Source of the DNA: Thiocapsa sp. KS1
GTDB taxonomy: Bacteria; Pseudomonadota; Gammaproteobacteria; Chromatiales; Chromatiaceae
NCBI RefSeq assembly: GCF_001499735.1
Contig: NZ_LN848257.1
Location: 163,244 to 227,243 of the forward strand
Length of the DNA: 64,000 nt
Direction: 5' to 3'
The position numbers were made by a program, and so were the translations under genes. Each line of letters starts with the position of its first letter. Position 1 is the stretch's first letter. Below, piece after piece: positions 36,594 to 45,605 of the stretch. The notes under the pieces were generated by a model. That model was not told where the DNA came from. It did not search any database and worked only from the letters and a program-made list of their open reading frames with translations.

Positions 36594-37694
36594 GGTGATT
36601 AGCGTCGTTCCTCAGCCAGATCATTTCACGCCGTGCGGACGGCGCCCTGGCGCAGCCATTTCTCGGGGCTGGGCGGGGTGCGGACGCTGGCATGGAGAAG
36701 TCGCCCGACCAGCGAGGGCAGATCGAAGCGGCGGTTCAGGCGATACTGTGCCTCGGCGAGGTAGCGCGCCAAGTACTTGTGGACGTTGACGTGGTGATCG
36801 GTGCCCCGGATCGCGGTCTTGAGGTTGGAGATGACGGTATTGACCCGGCGGAACGCATCGATCTCGCTGGATTTGCGCGGGCTGACCACGATCGCCCCGT
36901 AGACGGCGACGTGCGTCCCGGCGCAGCCGAGGCTCGCGAAGGCGTCGGTGACGAGGTGCGTGTCGGGATCCAGCGCCTTGCGCACCCAAGCGCGCAGCGT
37001 GTCGCCCTTCAGATCGGGCAGCGCGTCGAAGCGCACGTGTCGGGGATGGCCGTCGTCGTCCAGCTCCACCGCGGCGATGAACACGGCCTTGCCTTCGGCG
37101 CCGCGTCCGCGTTTGCCGCCGCGGCGCTTGCCCCCGACGACGGCATCGTCGGCCACGACCACGCCGGTGAGCAGTCGGCCGGATTCGCGCTCGGCCATCG
37201 CTTCGAGCAGCTTGTGCTTGAGCCGCCAGGCGGTGCGCCAGCACACGCCGAGATGCCGTTTGAGCGACAGTGCCGAGAGGTTGTTCTTGTTCTGCGTCAC
37301 CAGGTACATGGCTTGAAACCATTTGGTCAGCGGCAGCTTGGAGTTCTCGAACAGGGTCCCGCACGTCAGCGAGGTCTGCCCCCGACACTGCGCACACTGC
37401 CGGTAGGTGCGCCCGTCGACCTGAAAGCGACTGTGCGAGGTCGCTCCGCAGTGCGGACAGACGAACCCCTGCGGCCACCGCGACGCCTCCAGGGCCACGG
37501 CGCACTGGGCTTCGCTGCCGTAGCGTGCGAAGAAATCGTTAAGGGACATGCCCGGCTGGAATTGAATCGGGTTCTGCGGCATCGCCGTCGGCCTCGCTGC
37601 GGGTGGAGATGCCCGACAGTGTGCGCCCGGGGGTGGCTCATTCCGTGAGCCTGCCGGCTCGAAAATCGCTGGCTGAGACACGACGCTAATCACC
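36594..37694 (-). mobile_element. IS1595-like insertion sequence, complete
   Basis: Element of 1101 bp. The left end reads GGTGATTAGCGTCGTTCCTC and the right end, on the opposite strand, GGTGATTAGCGTCGTGTCTC; the terminal inverted repeats match at 24 of 26 positions (continuing AGCCAG on both). The 7-bp sequence TATTTTT directly flanks both ends (36587-36593 and 37695-37701), a probable target duplication; the family usually makes 8 bp, and the T-rich target makes the exact size ambiguous. It carries one intact transposase gene. It lies in the AT-rich spacer of repeat copy C, between xpaC and telA. Confidence 0.88.
36626..37582 (-). CDS. IS1595-family transposase
   Basis: Transposase of 318 residues with the family plan. 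It has an N-terminal zinc ribbon (FVCPHCGATSH, then YRQCAQCRGQT) and a helical region (LTKWFQAMYLVTQNKNNLSA). The ISXO2-like catalytic domain includes VVVADDAVVGGKRRGGKRGR, HLVTDAFASL and HVNVHKYLARYLAEAQYRLN. The frame is intact, so the element may be active. ATG 37582 was chosen because the typical N-terminus starts there; the open frame reaches back to 37693 inside the terminal repeat. It is transcribed against the xpaC-telA direction. Confidence 0.9.
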   Translation of the reverse strand: MPQNPIQFQPGMSLNDFFARYGSEAQCAVALEASRWPQGFVCPHCGATSHSRFQVDGRTYRQCAQCRGQTSLTCGTLFENSKLPLTKWFQAMYLVTQNKNNLSALSLKRHLGVCWRTAWRLKHKLLEAMAERESGRLLTGVVVADDAVVGGKRRGGKRGRGAEGKAVFIAAVELDDDGHPRHVRFDALPDLKGDTLRAWVRKALDPDTHLVTDAFASLGCAGTHVAVYGAIVVSPRKSSEIDAFRRVNTVISNLKTAIRGTDHHVNVHKYLARYLAEAQYRLNRRFDLPSLVGRLLHASVRTPPSPEKWLRQGAVRTA

Positions 37695-37815
37695 TATTTT
37701 TTTAATATCTTAAACCGCGCCGGCTCCAGCGGTCGTTAAATCTGCCGGGGCCGATCCGATCCAAAAACAACGCATACCGCGTCGGGCGCGGTTTAAATCG
37801 ATTGGGAGAGATTGA

Positions 37816-39024
37816 GTGAGCGAGCGAGAGCGAGGCGACGGGGCAGCGATGGATCCTCACGCACAGGCGCAAGCGACGGGCGCCCGCCCTGCACCGACAG
37901 CCGACCCTGTCGCGGAGATCGCCATCGTTGATTCGCCGCGTGCGGCGGAGCGGCCTCTGATGGTCGGCGAGGACGTGCAGGTGCCGCAGATCGGCGAGGC
38001 GCAGCTCGGGCGCCTGCTGCAGGAGCTGGATCTGAACGACACCCACTCCATTCTCTTCTTCGGCTCCAAGGCCCAAGAGCGCCTCACCGAGGTCTCGGAC
38101 CAAATGCTCGAAGGCGTGCGGGCCAAGGATGTGGGTCCCGCCGGGGCCGCGCTGAGCGAGATGGTGACGACACTCAAGGGGTTTCGTGTCGATGATCTCA
38201 ATCCGAACCGCAAGCCCGGCTTATTGGCGCGTCTGGTCGGCAAAGGTCGGCCTGTCGTCAAATTCCTGCAGGAGTACGAGGCGGTACGCGATCAGATCGA
38301 GACCATCTCCGGACAACTGGAGCGACACAAGACCAAGCTCCTGACCGACGTGACCGCGCTCGACCGGCTCTACGCGGCCAACCTGGACTATTTCCGGACC
38401 CTGGAGCAGTACATCGCGGCAGGCGAGGCGAAGCTCGTCGAGTTGGACGAATCGACCATCCCCGCGCTGGCGGCGCAGGTCGCGACCAGCACCGACATGG
38501 TCGAGGTACAGCGCCTGAAGGACCTGCGCGGCGCCCGCGACGAGCTGGAGCGGCGCGTCTATGACCTGAAGCTCACGCGTCAGGTGACCATGCAGGGTCT
38601 CCCCAGCATCCGCATGGTCCAGGAAAACGACAAGGGTCTGATCAACAAGATCAACTCGACCCTGGTCAACACCGTGCCGCTGTGGCGCCAACAACTGGCC
38701 CAGGCCGTCACCATCTACCGTTCGGGCGAGGCGGCGGAGACCATCAGGGCCGCCACCGATCTCACCAACGATCTGCTGCGCGCCAATGCGGACAACCTCA
38801 AATCGGCGAACGCCGAGGCGCGCCGCCAGATCGAGCGCGGCGTCTTCGACATCGAGGTCGTCAAGCACGCCAATCAGACCCTGATCGAGACGATCGAGGA
38901 GAGTCTGGCGATCGCCGACGAAGGCAAGCGCGCCCGCGCGATCGCCAGCCAGGAGCTTGAGCGCCTCGAGGCCGATCTGCGCCGTACCTTGAGCTCGGCG
39001 AGTGCCCGGCGAACGGATCAATAG
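37816..39024 (+). CDS. telA: TelA-family toxic anion resistance protein
   Basis: Cytosolic, largely helical protein of 402 residues of the TelA/KlaA family linked to tellurite and membrane-stress resistance. Typical stretches are [40 protein letters not shown] and [20 protein letters not shown], the last being the most conserved part. The start is GTG 37816 with GGGAGAG five bases upstream. The IS and repeat copy C separate it from its usual partner xpaC, so it may now depend on a promoter in that DNA. Confidence 0.9.
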   Translation: MSERERGDGAAMDPHAQAQATGARPAPTADPVAEIAIVDSPRAAERPLMVGEDVQVPQIGEAQLGRLLQELDLNDTHSILFFGSKAQERLTEVSDQMLEGVRAKDVGPAGAALSEMVTTLKGFRVDDLNPNRKPGLLARLVGKGRPVVKFLQEYEAVRDQIETISGQLERHKTKLLTDVTALDRLYAANLDYFRTLEQYIAAGEAKLVELDESTIPALAAQVATSTDMVEVQRLKDLRGARDELERRVYDLKLTRQVTMQGLPSIRMVQENDKGLINKINSTLVNTVPLWRQQLAQAVTIYRSGEAAETIRAATDLTNDLLRANADNLKSANAEARRQIERGVFDIEVVKHANQTLIETIEESLAIADEGKRARAIASQELERLEADLRRTLSSASARRTDQ

Positions 39025-39045
39025 CACGCGCGCTCGGTCTACCAC

Positions 39046-39073
39046 TTCCATTTTCCCGCAGATTCTGTATATT
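39046..39073 (+). promoter_or_regulatory. Candidate promoter of the rpsP operon
   Basis: TTCCAT at 39046-39051 and TATATT at 39068-39073 are separated by 16 bp and lie 60 bp before rpsP, in the only AT-richer part of the telA-rpsP gap. The -10 box is good and the -35 box moderate. This is a by-eye match. Confidence 0.35.
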
Positions 39074-39133
39074 TGCGCGTTTACCTGCGGGGCCATTCCC
39101 GCAACGTCCAATCGTCTGGGTCCAGGACAGCAC

Positions 39134-39403
39134 ATGGTTACGATTCGTTTGTCTCGGGGTGGCTCCAAGAAGAACCCTTTTTATCAGATCGTTGTCGCCG
39201 ACATCCGCGCCAAGCGTGATGGACGCTATATCGAGCGCCTCGGTTTCTTCAACCCGCTCGCCAAGGGCGGCGAGGTCGAGCTGCGCGTCGATCGTCAGCG
39301 TGCGCAATATTGGGTCGAGCGCGGCGCCCAGCCGACCGACCGTGTCAAGCAGCTTCTGAAGCAGGCCGCTCGCGAAGAGTCGGCAACCGCCGTCGCTGCG
39401 TAA
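39134..39403 (+). CDS. rpsP: 30S ribosomal protein S16
   Basis: Ribosomal protein bS16 of 89 residues, needed for 30S assembly. The sequence [20 protein letters not shown] and the following [16 protein letters not shown] are diagnostic. ATG 39134 is chosen because S16 begins exactly there; an open frame extends upstream to 39002. It heads the conserved rpsP-rimM-trmD-rplS operon and is separated from telA by 109 bp holding a candidate promoter. Confidence 0.97.
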   Translation: MVTIRLSRGGSKKNPFYQIVVADIRAKRDGRYIERLGFFNPLAKGGEVELRVDRQRAQYWVERGAQPTDRVKQLLKQAAREESATAVAA

Positions 39404-39450
39404 GTCGTACGATCGCGTCAAGCCAAGATCGCCTCGGACTGCTCCGATCG

Positions 39451-39960
39451 ATGGCCGGACAACCGGATTCGACGCGTATCGTCGTCGGACACATTGCCGG
39501 CGTGTACGGGGTGCGCGGCTGGTTGAAGGTGATGTCGGAGACGGATCCTCCGGAGGGCATCCTGAGCTACTCGCCTTGGCTGCTCGGCACAGACGCGACA
39601 GCCTGGACCGTAAGCGAAGGAAAGCGGCACGGCAAGGGTATCGTCGTCAGCCTTCGCGGCTGTGACGACCGCGACCGAGCGGCCGCGCTCGTCGGGCAGG
39701 ATATCGCCGTCGTTCGTGATCAGCTGCCGCCGGCCTCGCACGATGAGTTTTACTGGGTCGATCTGGAAGGACTCTCGGTCGAGACGACCGAGGGTGTCGC
39801 GCTCGGCTCGATCGATCATCTCTTCGCGACCGGCGCAAACGATGTCATCGTCGTCAAGGGTGATCGCGAGCGTCTATTGCCCTTTGTTTGGGGTGACGTC
39901 GTCAAGGATGTCGATTTCGAGCAGCGCCGAATGCTGGTGGATTGGGATCCGTCGTTCTAG
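39451..39960 (+). CDS. rimM: Ribosome maturation factor RimM
   Basis: Assists late 30S assembly by binding S19. The protein has 169 residues with an N-terminal RimM barrel (VVGHIAGVYGVRGWLKVMSE) and a C-terminal PRC barrel that includes DEFYWVDLEGLSV, ATGANDVIVVKGDRERLLPF and VDFEQRRMLVDWDPSF. ATG 39451 was chosen from the family start; the frame is open to 39310. It lies 47 bp after rpsP in the standard operon. Confidence 0.96.
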   Translation: MAGQPDSTRIVVGHIAGVYGVRGWLKVMSETDPPEGILSYSPWLLGTDATAWTVSEGKRHGKGIVVSLRGCDDRDRAAALVGQDIAVVRDQLPPASHDEFYWVDLEGLSVETTEGVALGSIDHLFATGANDVIVVKGDRERLLPFVWGDVVKDVDFEQRRMLVDWDPSF

Positions 39961-40033
39961 CGCGTCGGCTTCGACATCGTCGGCGGTGCGTCATGTTTGA
40001 GATGATCCGATATGATCGGCGCCGGTATCCGTG

Positions 40034-40783
40034 ATGCGCTTCGATGTCGTCACCCTGTTCCCGGAGCTGTTCGGGGTCTTGCTCGATCAAGGCGTGACGG
40101 GGCGAGCCCTGATCCGCGGTGTGGCCGAGCTGCACCTCTGGAACCCGCGTGATTTCACGCACGATCGGCATCGCACCGTCGACGACCGCCCATACGGCGG
40201 CGGCCCCGGGATGTTGATGAAGGTCGAGCCGTTGCGCGATGCCATCGCTGCCGCACGCGCACAGGCGCCTGAAAGCCGGGTCGCTTACCTCTCGCCGCAG
40301 GGCAGGGTATTGGACCAGGCGGCGATGGTCGAGCTCTCGCGCCGGCCCGGTTGGATCCTGGTCGCCGGGCGTTACGAAGGCGTCGACGAGCGCTTGATCG
40401 AGGGCCATATCGACGAGGAATGGTCGATCGGCGATTACGTCCTGAGCGGAGGAGAGCTGGCGGCCATGGTGGTGATGGACGCGGTCATTCGACTGCTTCC
40501 CGGTGCACTCGGGCACGCCGACTCGGCCGCGCAGGATTCGCATACCGACGGGTTGCTGGATTGCCCGCATTACACTCGACCGCCCGAGATCGACGGGCGC
40601 CGGGTGCCTGAAGTCTTGATCGGCGGCGATCACGCCGCGATCGCGCGCTGGAGGTTGCAGCAGGCCCTCGGGCGGACCTACCGGCGTCGCCCCGATCTGT
40701 TGGAGCGGCGCGGTTTGAATCCGCACGAGCAGGCGCTGCTCGATGAATTTGTCCGGTCCCGTCACGACGATGAGGCCGGTTGA
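40034..40783 (+). CDS. trmD: tRNA (guanine-37-N1) methyltransferase
   Basis: SPOUT-class enzyme that methylates G37 next to the anticodon, preventing frameshifts. Typical stretches are [40 protein letters not shown], the knot region [20 protein letters not shown] and [22 protein letters not shown] directly before (40031) is an alternative start; I chose ATG 40034 to match the family N-terminus. It lies 73 bp after rimM and 21 bp before rplS. Confidence 0.96.
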   Translation: MRFDVVTLFPELFGVLLDQGVTGRALIRGVAELHLWNPRDFTHDRHRTVDDRPYGGGPGMLMKVEPLRDAIAAARAQAPESRVAYLSPQGRVLDQAAMVELSRRPGWILVAGRYEGVDERLIEGHIDEEWSIGDYVLSGGELAAMVVMDAVIRLLPGALGHADSAAQDSHTDGLLDCPHYTRPPEIDGRRVPEVLIGGDHAAIARWRLQQALGRTYRRRPDLLERRGLNPHEQALLDEFVRSRHDDEAG

Positions 40784-40804
40784 GAACAGGAGCCGAAGGA
40801 AACC

Positions 40805-41149
40805 ATGAGCAACATCATTCTCCAGCTCGAAGCCGAGCAAATGAAGGCCGAAGTCCCCGAGTTCTCCCCGGGCGACACCGTCGTCGTCCAGGTCCGCGTC
40901 AAGGAAGGTGCCCGCGAGCGTCTGCAGGCCTTCGAGGGCGTGGTGATCGCGATCCGCAACCGCGGTCTGAACTCGGCCTTCACGGTCCGCAAGATGTCCC
41001 ACGGCGAAGGGGTCGAGCGCGTCTTCCAGACCCATAGCCCGGTGATCGCCGGCATCGAGGTCAAGCGCAAGGGCGACGTGCGTCGTGCCAAGCTCTATTA
41101 CCTTCGCGGCCGCACCGGCAAGAGCGCCCGTATCCGCGAGAAGATCTAA
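40805..41149 (+). CDS. rplS: 50S ribosomal protein L19
   Basis: Ribosomal protein bL19 of 114 residues at the 30S-50S interface. Diagnostic sequence: [49 protein letters not shown] and [21 protein letters not shown] 40805 follows the sequence GGAGCCGAAGGA, a good binding site. It is the last gene of the rpsP operon, although sbcB follows after only five bases and is probably read through. Confidence 0.97.
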   Translation: MSNIILQLEAEQMKAEVPEFSPGDTVVVQVRVKEGARERLQAFEGVVIAIRNRGLNSAFTVRKMSHGEGVERVFQTHSPVIAGIEVKRKGDVRRAKLYYLRGRTGKSARIREKI

Positions 41150-41154
41150 GGCGA

Positions 41155-42609
41155 GTGGCCGGTCGCCCCAACGCGCCGACCTTTCTCTGGCACGACTACG
41201 AGACCTGGGGCTCGGATCCGCGTCGCGACCGGCCGTGCCAGTTCGCCGCTGTCCGCACGGACGTCGATCTCAACGAGATCGGCGATCCGAGCATGTTCTT
41301 TTGCCGTCCCTCGACCGATCTCCTCCCGCACCCGGCGGCTTGTCTCATCACCGGCATCACACCCCGGCTCGCCGAGCGCACGGGGCTGATCGAGGCCGAG
41401 TTCGCAGCCGCCGTCAACGCAGAGCTGAGTGTCCCCGGCACCTGTGGGGTCGGATACAACAGCATGCGCTTCGACGACGAAATCACGCGCAATCTGCTCT
41501 ACCGCAACCTTCTCGACCCCTATGCACGCGAGTGGCGCAACGGCAACTCGCGATGGGACCTGATCGACGCCCTGCGTCTTGCCCATGCCCTACGCCCGGA
41601 AGGTCTCGCTTGGCCTAAGCGCGAGGACGGCACCACCTCGTTCAAGCTCGAGCATCTCACCGCCGCCAACGGGATCGACCACGGCCAGGCCCATGACGCG
41701 CTCGCCGACGTGCGCGCGACGATCGCGCTGGCGCGTCGACTGCGGCATGCCCAGCCCAAGCTTTTCGACTATGCTCTCACCTTGCGCGACAAGCGGCGCG
41801 TACGTGAGCTGCTCGACCGTCGCGTGCCGCTCCTGCATGTCTCGGCGCGCTACCCGGCGGCCCAAGGCTGCATCGCGCCGATCCTGCCGCTCTGCGCTCA
41901 TCCGCTCAACGGCAACGGCGTGATCTGTATCGATCTGCGCGCGCCCCCGGACCTGTTGATCCATCTCTCCGCAGACGAGCTGCGGACCCGGCTCTTCACG
42001 CCTGCGAGCGAGCTTCCCGAGGGTGTCGAGCGGGTCCCGTTGAAGACGATTCACGTCAATCGCGCGCCGGTTCTGGCCCCGATGAAGACGCTCGAGCCCG
42101 AGGCTGCGGCGCGCTGGTCGATCGACCCGGATGCCGTCGCCGATCATGGGCGCCGGCTACGCGAGGCCGCGGCGGCGATCGAAGAGAAGGTCCGCGCGTT
42201 CCATGGCGCCCCCGATGGACCGGTCGAGACCGACCCCGACCTCATGATCTACTCGGGCGGCTTCTTCTCGGATGCCGATCGTCGTGCCATGGACGCGATC
42301 CACAGGCTCGATCCCGCCGAGCTGAGCGACCATGCGCCGGGCTTTCAAGACTCGCGTCTCGGCGAGATGCTGTTGCGCTACCGCGCCAGGAATTGGCCCG
42401 AGACACTCACCCCCGAAGAACGCGAGGACTGGGATCTGTTCCGCCTCGCCAGGCTCACCGATCCCGCCGCAGGCGGCAGTATCGTGATCGATCAATTCGA
42501 GCAGTGTCTGAGCGAGCTGTCCGAGCAATACGCCGGTGATCCGGGCAAGCTTGCGATCCTCGAAGACCTCGCCGACTGGGCCGAACGGGTGCTCGACGCG
42601 GAGGCTTGA
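41155..42609 (+). CDS. sbcB: Exodeoxyribonuclease I
   Basis: Single-strand 3'-to-5' DNA exonuclease involved in recombination and mismatch repair, 484 residues. The DEDDh exonuclease acids lie in FLWHDYETWGSDP, GYNSMRFDDEITRNLLYRN and HGQAHDALADVRAT. The SH3-like and helical C-terminal domains follow from about residue 200. GTG 41155 starts five bases after the rplS stop, which suggests co-transcription. A strong intrinsic terminator follows the stop. Confidence 0.95.
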   Translation: MAGRPNAPTFLWHDYETWGSDPRRDRPCQFAAVRTDVDLNEIGDPSMFFCRPSTDLLPHPAACLITGITPRLAERTGLIEAEFAAAVNAELSVPGTCGVGYNSMRFDDEITRNLLYRNLLDPYAREWRNGNSRWDLIDALRLAHALRPEGLAWPKREDGTTSFKLEHLTAANGIDHGQAHDALADVRATIALARRLRHAQPKLFDYALTLRDKRRVRELLDRRVPLLHVSARYPAAQGCIAPILPLCAHPLNGNGVICIDLRAPPDLLIHLSADELRTRLFTPASELPEGVERVPLKTIHVNRAPVLAPMKTLEPEAAARWSIDPDAVADHGRRLREAAAAIEEKVRAFHGAPDGPVETDPDLMIYSGGFFSDADRRAMDAIHRLDPAELSDHAPGFQDSRLGEMLLRYRARNWPETLTPEEREDWDLFRLARLTDPAAGGSIVIDQFEQCLSELSEQYAGDPGKLAILEDLADWAERVLDAEA

Positions 42610-42617
42610 GTCGCTGC

Positions 42618-42653
42618 AAAAAAGGCTGCTTCGGACCCGAAGCAGCCTTTTTT
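42618..42653 (+). terminator. Intrinsic terminator after sbcB
   Basis: AAAAAAGGCTGCTTCGG and CCGAAGCAGCCTTTTTT form a nearly perfect hairpin starting nine bases after the sbcB stop, with an A run before and a T run after the stem. The symmetry means it can stop transcription from both sides. It closes the rpsP-to-sbcB unit and could also end the leftward DUF2892 unit. Confidence 0.9.
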
Positions 42654-42753
42654 CGTGGCCGGTTATCGTTCGATCAGGTGTTGCGCGTTTGTCGACGCCT
42701 AATCCTCTTGGCGATCGAGCGGGCAGACCCTGCGGCCGATCCGCCGTGCGCGC

Positions 42754-42933
42754 CTACTTGTCGGTGTTCAGCTTGAGGGGCAGATAGACGGGGCACCAGC
42801 GCAGGAGCCCGGTAGCCAGAGGCACCAGCCCGATGGCGCCGAGCCAATTCTGGGCATAGACGCCCCAGCCGACGATGGCGACACCGGCGACGATACGGAG
42901 GGTGCGGTCGAGTGATCCGACATTCGGGGTCAT
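42754..42933 (-). CDS. DUF2892-type small membrane protein
   Basis: Protein of 59 residues with the DUF2892 plan: N-terminal motif VGSLDRTLRIVAGVAIVGWG, a first membrane helix, then LGAIGLVPLATGLLRWCPVY with a conserved cysteine and proline. The same domain forms the membrane part of YgaP rhodaneses. Function is unknown; links to sulfur or redox metabolism are inferred from such fusions. It lies downstream of the Crp/Fnr-type regulator on the same strand. A longer frame to 42996 is unlikely. Confidence 0.82.
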   Translation of the reverse strand: MTPNVGSLDRTLRIVAGVAIVGWGVYAQNWLGAIGLVPLATGLLRWCPVYLPLKLNTDK

Positions 42934-43012
42934 AGGAAGGTCTCTGCTGTTGTGGCGACCGGCGCATTCGGCCGATCCGTTGAGGGTGTGGTGCAAGACT
43001 AATCGGAGCGCC

Positions 43013-43046
43013 CCGTTGATTCAGTGACTTTGTCACCAAGCAACGG
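43013..43046. promoter_or_regulatory. Palindrome between the Crp/Fnr-type regulator and DUF2892 gene
   Basis: GTGAC-TTT-GTCAC (43024-43036) is a perfect inverted repeat with TGA/TCA half-sites like those of Crp/Fnr-family operators. It is nested in a wider one, CCGTTG (43013-43018) with CAACGG (43041-43046). It lies just after the regulator gene and 80 bp before DUF2892, so it could be an operator for the latter or a hairpin ending the regulator transcript; there is no T run. Confidence 0.4.
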
Positions 43047-43057
43047 ATTGCGTCTGC

Positions 43058-43744
43058 TCAGCCCTCCCGCGCCCGCAGCTCGAGTGCCGGAATGTCCAGC
43101 AGCTCGATGAGGCCGCGCGTCGTGCGCAGCAGTCCCTGAGACTCCATGTCTTTGAGAACGCGGCTGATGACCTCGCGCGACGACCCCAACTCCGCCGCGA
43201 GGGCCTGATGTGTCATATGAATGCCCCGTCCCGAGACCGTCTCCCGCAGGCCCAAGAGATAAGCCATCAGACGCTGATCCAGGCGCTGGAACAGCACCGC
43301 ATCGAGAACGCCGAAGACCTCCTGCAAGCGGCTCGCGATCAAGCCGAAGATATATTCCCGCCAAGGCTCGGACGTGGCCATCCAGCGGCGGACCTCGGCC
43401 GGCCGCACGACGACCGCCTCGACGGCGCTCTCGCACACGGCGAAGGCCGGAAAGGCCCGTCCGCTGAGGATGCAGGAGGTGGTGACCACGCAGCTCTCGC
43501 CGGGATGAACGCGATACAGGGTGATCTCCCGACCATTCTCGCCGAGCTTGTAGACCCGTCCGGTCCCGGTGAGCACCAAGGGCAGTTGGGTGCAATGTGC
43601 GCCGTCGTGACAGATGAGCTGACCGACCGGCAACCGGACCAATGCGACCTGCGCGAACAACTCGGCGCGGAACGCCTCCGGCGTCGCCCGCAGAAATGGG
43701 AAGGCATCGAGAAGACGCCGACGCTGCCAAGGATCATCGATCAC
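43058..43744 (-). CDS. Crp/Fnr-family transcriptional regulator
   Basis: Regulator of 228 residues with an N-terminal cyclic-nucleotide-type beta roll (about 20-120), the long dimer helix (EVFGVLDAVLFQRLDQRLMA) and a C-terminal winged helix (HMTHQALAAELGSSREVISR, where the recognition helix is SSREVISRVLKDME). The N-terminal cysteines are not spaced like Fnr iron-sulfur ligands, so the signal is unknown. GTG 43744 overlaps the stop of the metallo-hydrolase gene, so the two are coupled. A possible target is the palindrome at 43024. Confidence 0.9.
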   Translation of the reverse strand: MIDDPWQRRRLLDAFPFLRATPEAFRAELFAQVALVRLPVGQLICHDGAHCTQLPLVLTGTGRVYKLGENGREITLYRVHPGESCVVTTSCILSGRAFPAFAVCESAVEAVVVRPAEVRRWMATSEPWREYIFGLIASRLQEVFGVLDAVLFQRLDQRLMAYLLGLRETVSGRGIHMTHQALAAELGSSREVISRVLKDMESQGLLRTTRGLIELLDIPALELRAREG

Positions 43745-44460
43745 CCGCCGATCTCCCGGCCGACTCCGCCATCGAGGCAGGCTGCGCCGAAGGCTTGCCG
43801 AAACGCCGCCTTGCCGACGTCTCCGGTGCAGTGGGTCGGAACGACGCCGATCACCCCGAGCGCCTTCATGGCACGTATGGACTGCTCGATGCGAACGTGA
43901 TCTGCGTCCATCAAATGAAAGCCCCCGATCGCCCAGTCGATCGACCTGCCGAGCAGGCCTGCACCACGATCGACGATCCGCTCCATCCCGGGATGCGCGC
44001 AGCCGCTGATCGCGGCGGTAGCCTCGCCCGTGTCGATCACCAGCGCGTGCTCCGGGGGGTCGCTCGTGAGCATTCCGGTGGAGAACAGCCCCTGACCGAG
44101 CGGGCGGGGATCGGCTCCGACCAGGATCAGCTCACTGCACAGACCCCGCAGGTCTCGGATCAGATGCTTGGAAAAACCCTCGTGCACCACGACGGTCGCC
44201 CGCGGATTCAGCTCCAAGATTGAATCCCACCCGCCGATGTGATCCCAATGAGCATGTGAGAGAAAGAGCATGTCCAGGGATTCCGCGGCGAGGCCGAGGA
44301 CCGCCATGTTCTTGAGAAGCACGCGCCCGTTGCTGCCGGTGTCGAACAGGATCGTCCGACCGCCGACGCGGATCAGTGCCGCGAATCCCCAAAGGTCGGC
44401 GAGGCCCGGAAGTCCCGGCTCATTGTCGAACAGAATCGTCAGGAGCGGGGGAGGTGTCAT
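43741..44460 (-). CDS. MBL-fold metallo-hydrolase
   Basis: Protein of 239 residues with the metallo-beta-lactamase fold of the COG1237 type, related to enzymes acting on pterin-like or other phosphate-containing substrates; the true substrate is unknown. Zinc ligands are in LFLSHAHWDHIGGWDS, ISGCAHPGMERIVDR and the C-terminal VVPTHCTGD. It is the first gene of a unit with the Crp/Fnr regulator (four-base overlap) and DUF2892. Confidence 0.88.
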   Translation of the reverse strand: MTPPPLLTILFDNEPGLPGLADLWGFAALIRVGGRTILFDTGSNGRVLLKNMAVLGLAAESLDMLFLSHAHWDHIGGWDSILELNPRATVVVHEGFSKHLIRDLRGLCSELILVGADPRPLGQGLFSTGMLTSDPPEHALVIDTGEATAAISGCAHPGMERIVDRGAGLLGRSIDWAIGGFHLMDADHVRIEQSIRAMKALGVIGVVPTHCTGDVGKAAFRQAFGAACLDGGVGREIGG

Positions 44461-44608
44461 GACTGCCTTCGATCGAGGTCATCCCGTGAAGTACCTGCCT
44501 TGCCCGAGCCGAGCCCCGTTGTCGGGGCGAGACACGGGGTCGAGCAGAGCCAAAAGGTTCGGACGATTCGGCGCGCTGCGAGAACAGGCCGGCGGTGCCG
44601 GCGAGGCG

Positions 44609-45580
44609 TCAGTGGCCGGGCACGCAGATCCCGTTTTTCTGCACCGCGATGGCGGTGCGCACCAGCAGGAGGGCGACGATCCCGGTCAGCAGGGTCAGCA
44701 GTCCCATTCCCAGATAGCGATAGACGTCCTGCCCGGTCTGCTCGAACATCGAGAGGCTCGCGATGCTGATCGCCGCCAGCGGGAAGGAGTAAGCCCACCA
44801 GGACAGAAAGAACCCCAGTCGCAGAAAGCGGGCTGCCTGCGTGAACAGCAAGAGCGTCAGAAAGAGGCCGGCGTAATAGAGCATGCGCGCAAAAGGGTCC
44901 AACTCGCCGACAAGGCGTACGTAGGCGATAAATCCAATCGCAGGCGGGGCGATCAGAATGAACAACGTGGGCATCAAGCGCTCGTCGATCGGATCATGAA
45001 AGAGCACACGATAGACGATGATCGTCATCAGAATCAGCCAGAACAGAACGCCGATGCTGAAGAAAAACCACGACAGATCGGTATACCCCAACGGCACGCC
45101 GGCCACCGGGACCAGGATGTTGCCGACGGCCGGGATGAACCAAGCCGGGTTCATATGGTGCACCTGGAAGTGCTCGTGATGCATCCAGACGTTCATCACG
45201 TAGAGGGTGATGAGCAGATGGAGCGCCGCTCCGCTCATCCAAAGCACCCGGCTGACATCAGGTACCACCGGAAGACAGGCGATGGACAGCAGCAGCAGAC
45301 TGATTGTGATGGTCGGAAAAAAGTTGAGCTTTACCGGGTGGCGCAGCTCTTGGACCACGGCCCCGCGGTGCAGGAAAAGCTTGGCGGCGTAGATGATGGA
45401 CAGAACGAGAAAGAGCGCGGCCGTTGTCCCGATCAGCCAAGGTGTCACGCCCAAGTCGAGGTCCAGCACCTGTTGGGCCTTCTCCCAACCGATGGTGAGG
45501 CCGGAGAGACCCATCACCATCGCAAAGAAGGAAATCGGGAAATGCTCCAACCGACCGGGCTGTCGCTCCGAAATCTCCAT
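44609..45580 (-). CDS. TDT/SLAC1-family transporter (TehA-like)
   Basis: Ten-helix membrane protein of 323 residues of the tellurite-resistance/dicarboxylate (TDT) family, which includes TehA and the plant anion channel SLAC1. Family stretches are FPISFFAMVMGLSGLTIGWE, NPAWFIPAVGNILVPVAGV and FLSWWAYSFPLAAISIASL. Anion flux is the likely role; the natural substrate is not known. GGAGGG lies nine bases before ATG 45580. A tiny membrane ORF precedes it by 25 bp on the same strand. Confidence 0.9.
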   Translation of the reverse strand: MEISERQPGRLEHFPISFFAMVMGLSGLTIGWEKAQQVLDLDLGVTPWLIGTTAALFLVLSIIYAAKLFLHRGAVVQELRHPVKLNFFPTITISLLLLSIACLPVVPDVSRVLWMSGAALHLLITLYVMNVWMHHEHFQVHHMNPAWFIPAVGNILVPVAGVPLGYTDLSWFFFSIGVLFWLILMTIIVYRVLFHDPIDERLMPTLFILIAPPAIGFIAYVRLVGELDPFARMLYYAGLFLTLLLFTQAARFLRLGFFLSWWAYSFPLAAISIASLSMFEQTGQDVYRYLGMGLLTLLTGIVALLLVRTAIAVQKNGICVPGH

Positions 45581-45605
45581 CGTGCCTCCCTCCGGATCGG
45601 TTCGG

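Larger units (their letters stand above)
36480..37795. repeat. Paired inverted-repeat element, copy C, split by an IS
   Basis: Module 1 is 36480-36562 and module 2 is 37711-37795. Both have ends TAAACCGCGCC/GGCGCGGTTTA, which differ from other copies by C for T on one side and G for A on the other, so pairing is preserved. The spacer is AT-rich (about 40 bp once the IS and one target copy are removed) and was the insertion target of the IS. The element begins two bases after the xpaC stop and ends 20 bp before telA. Confidence 0.78.
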
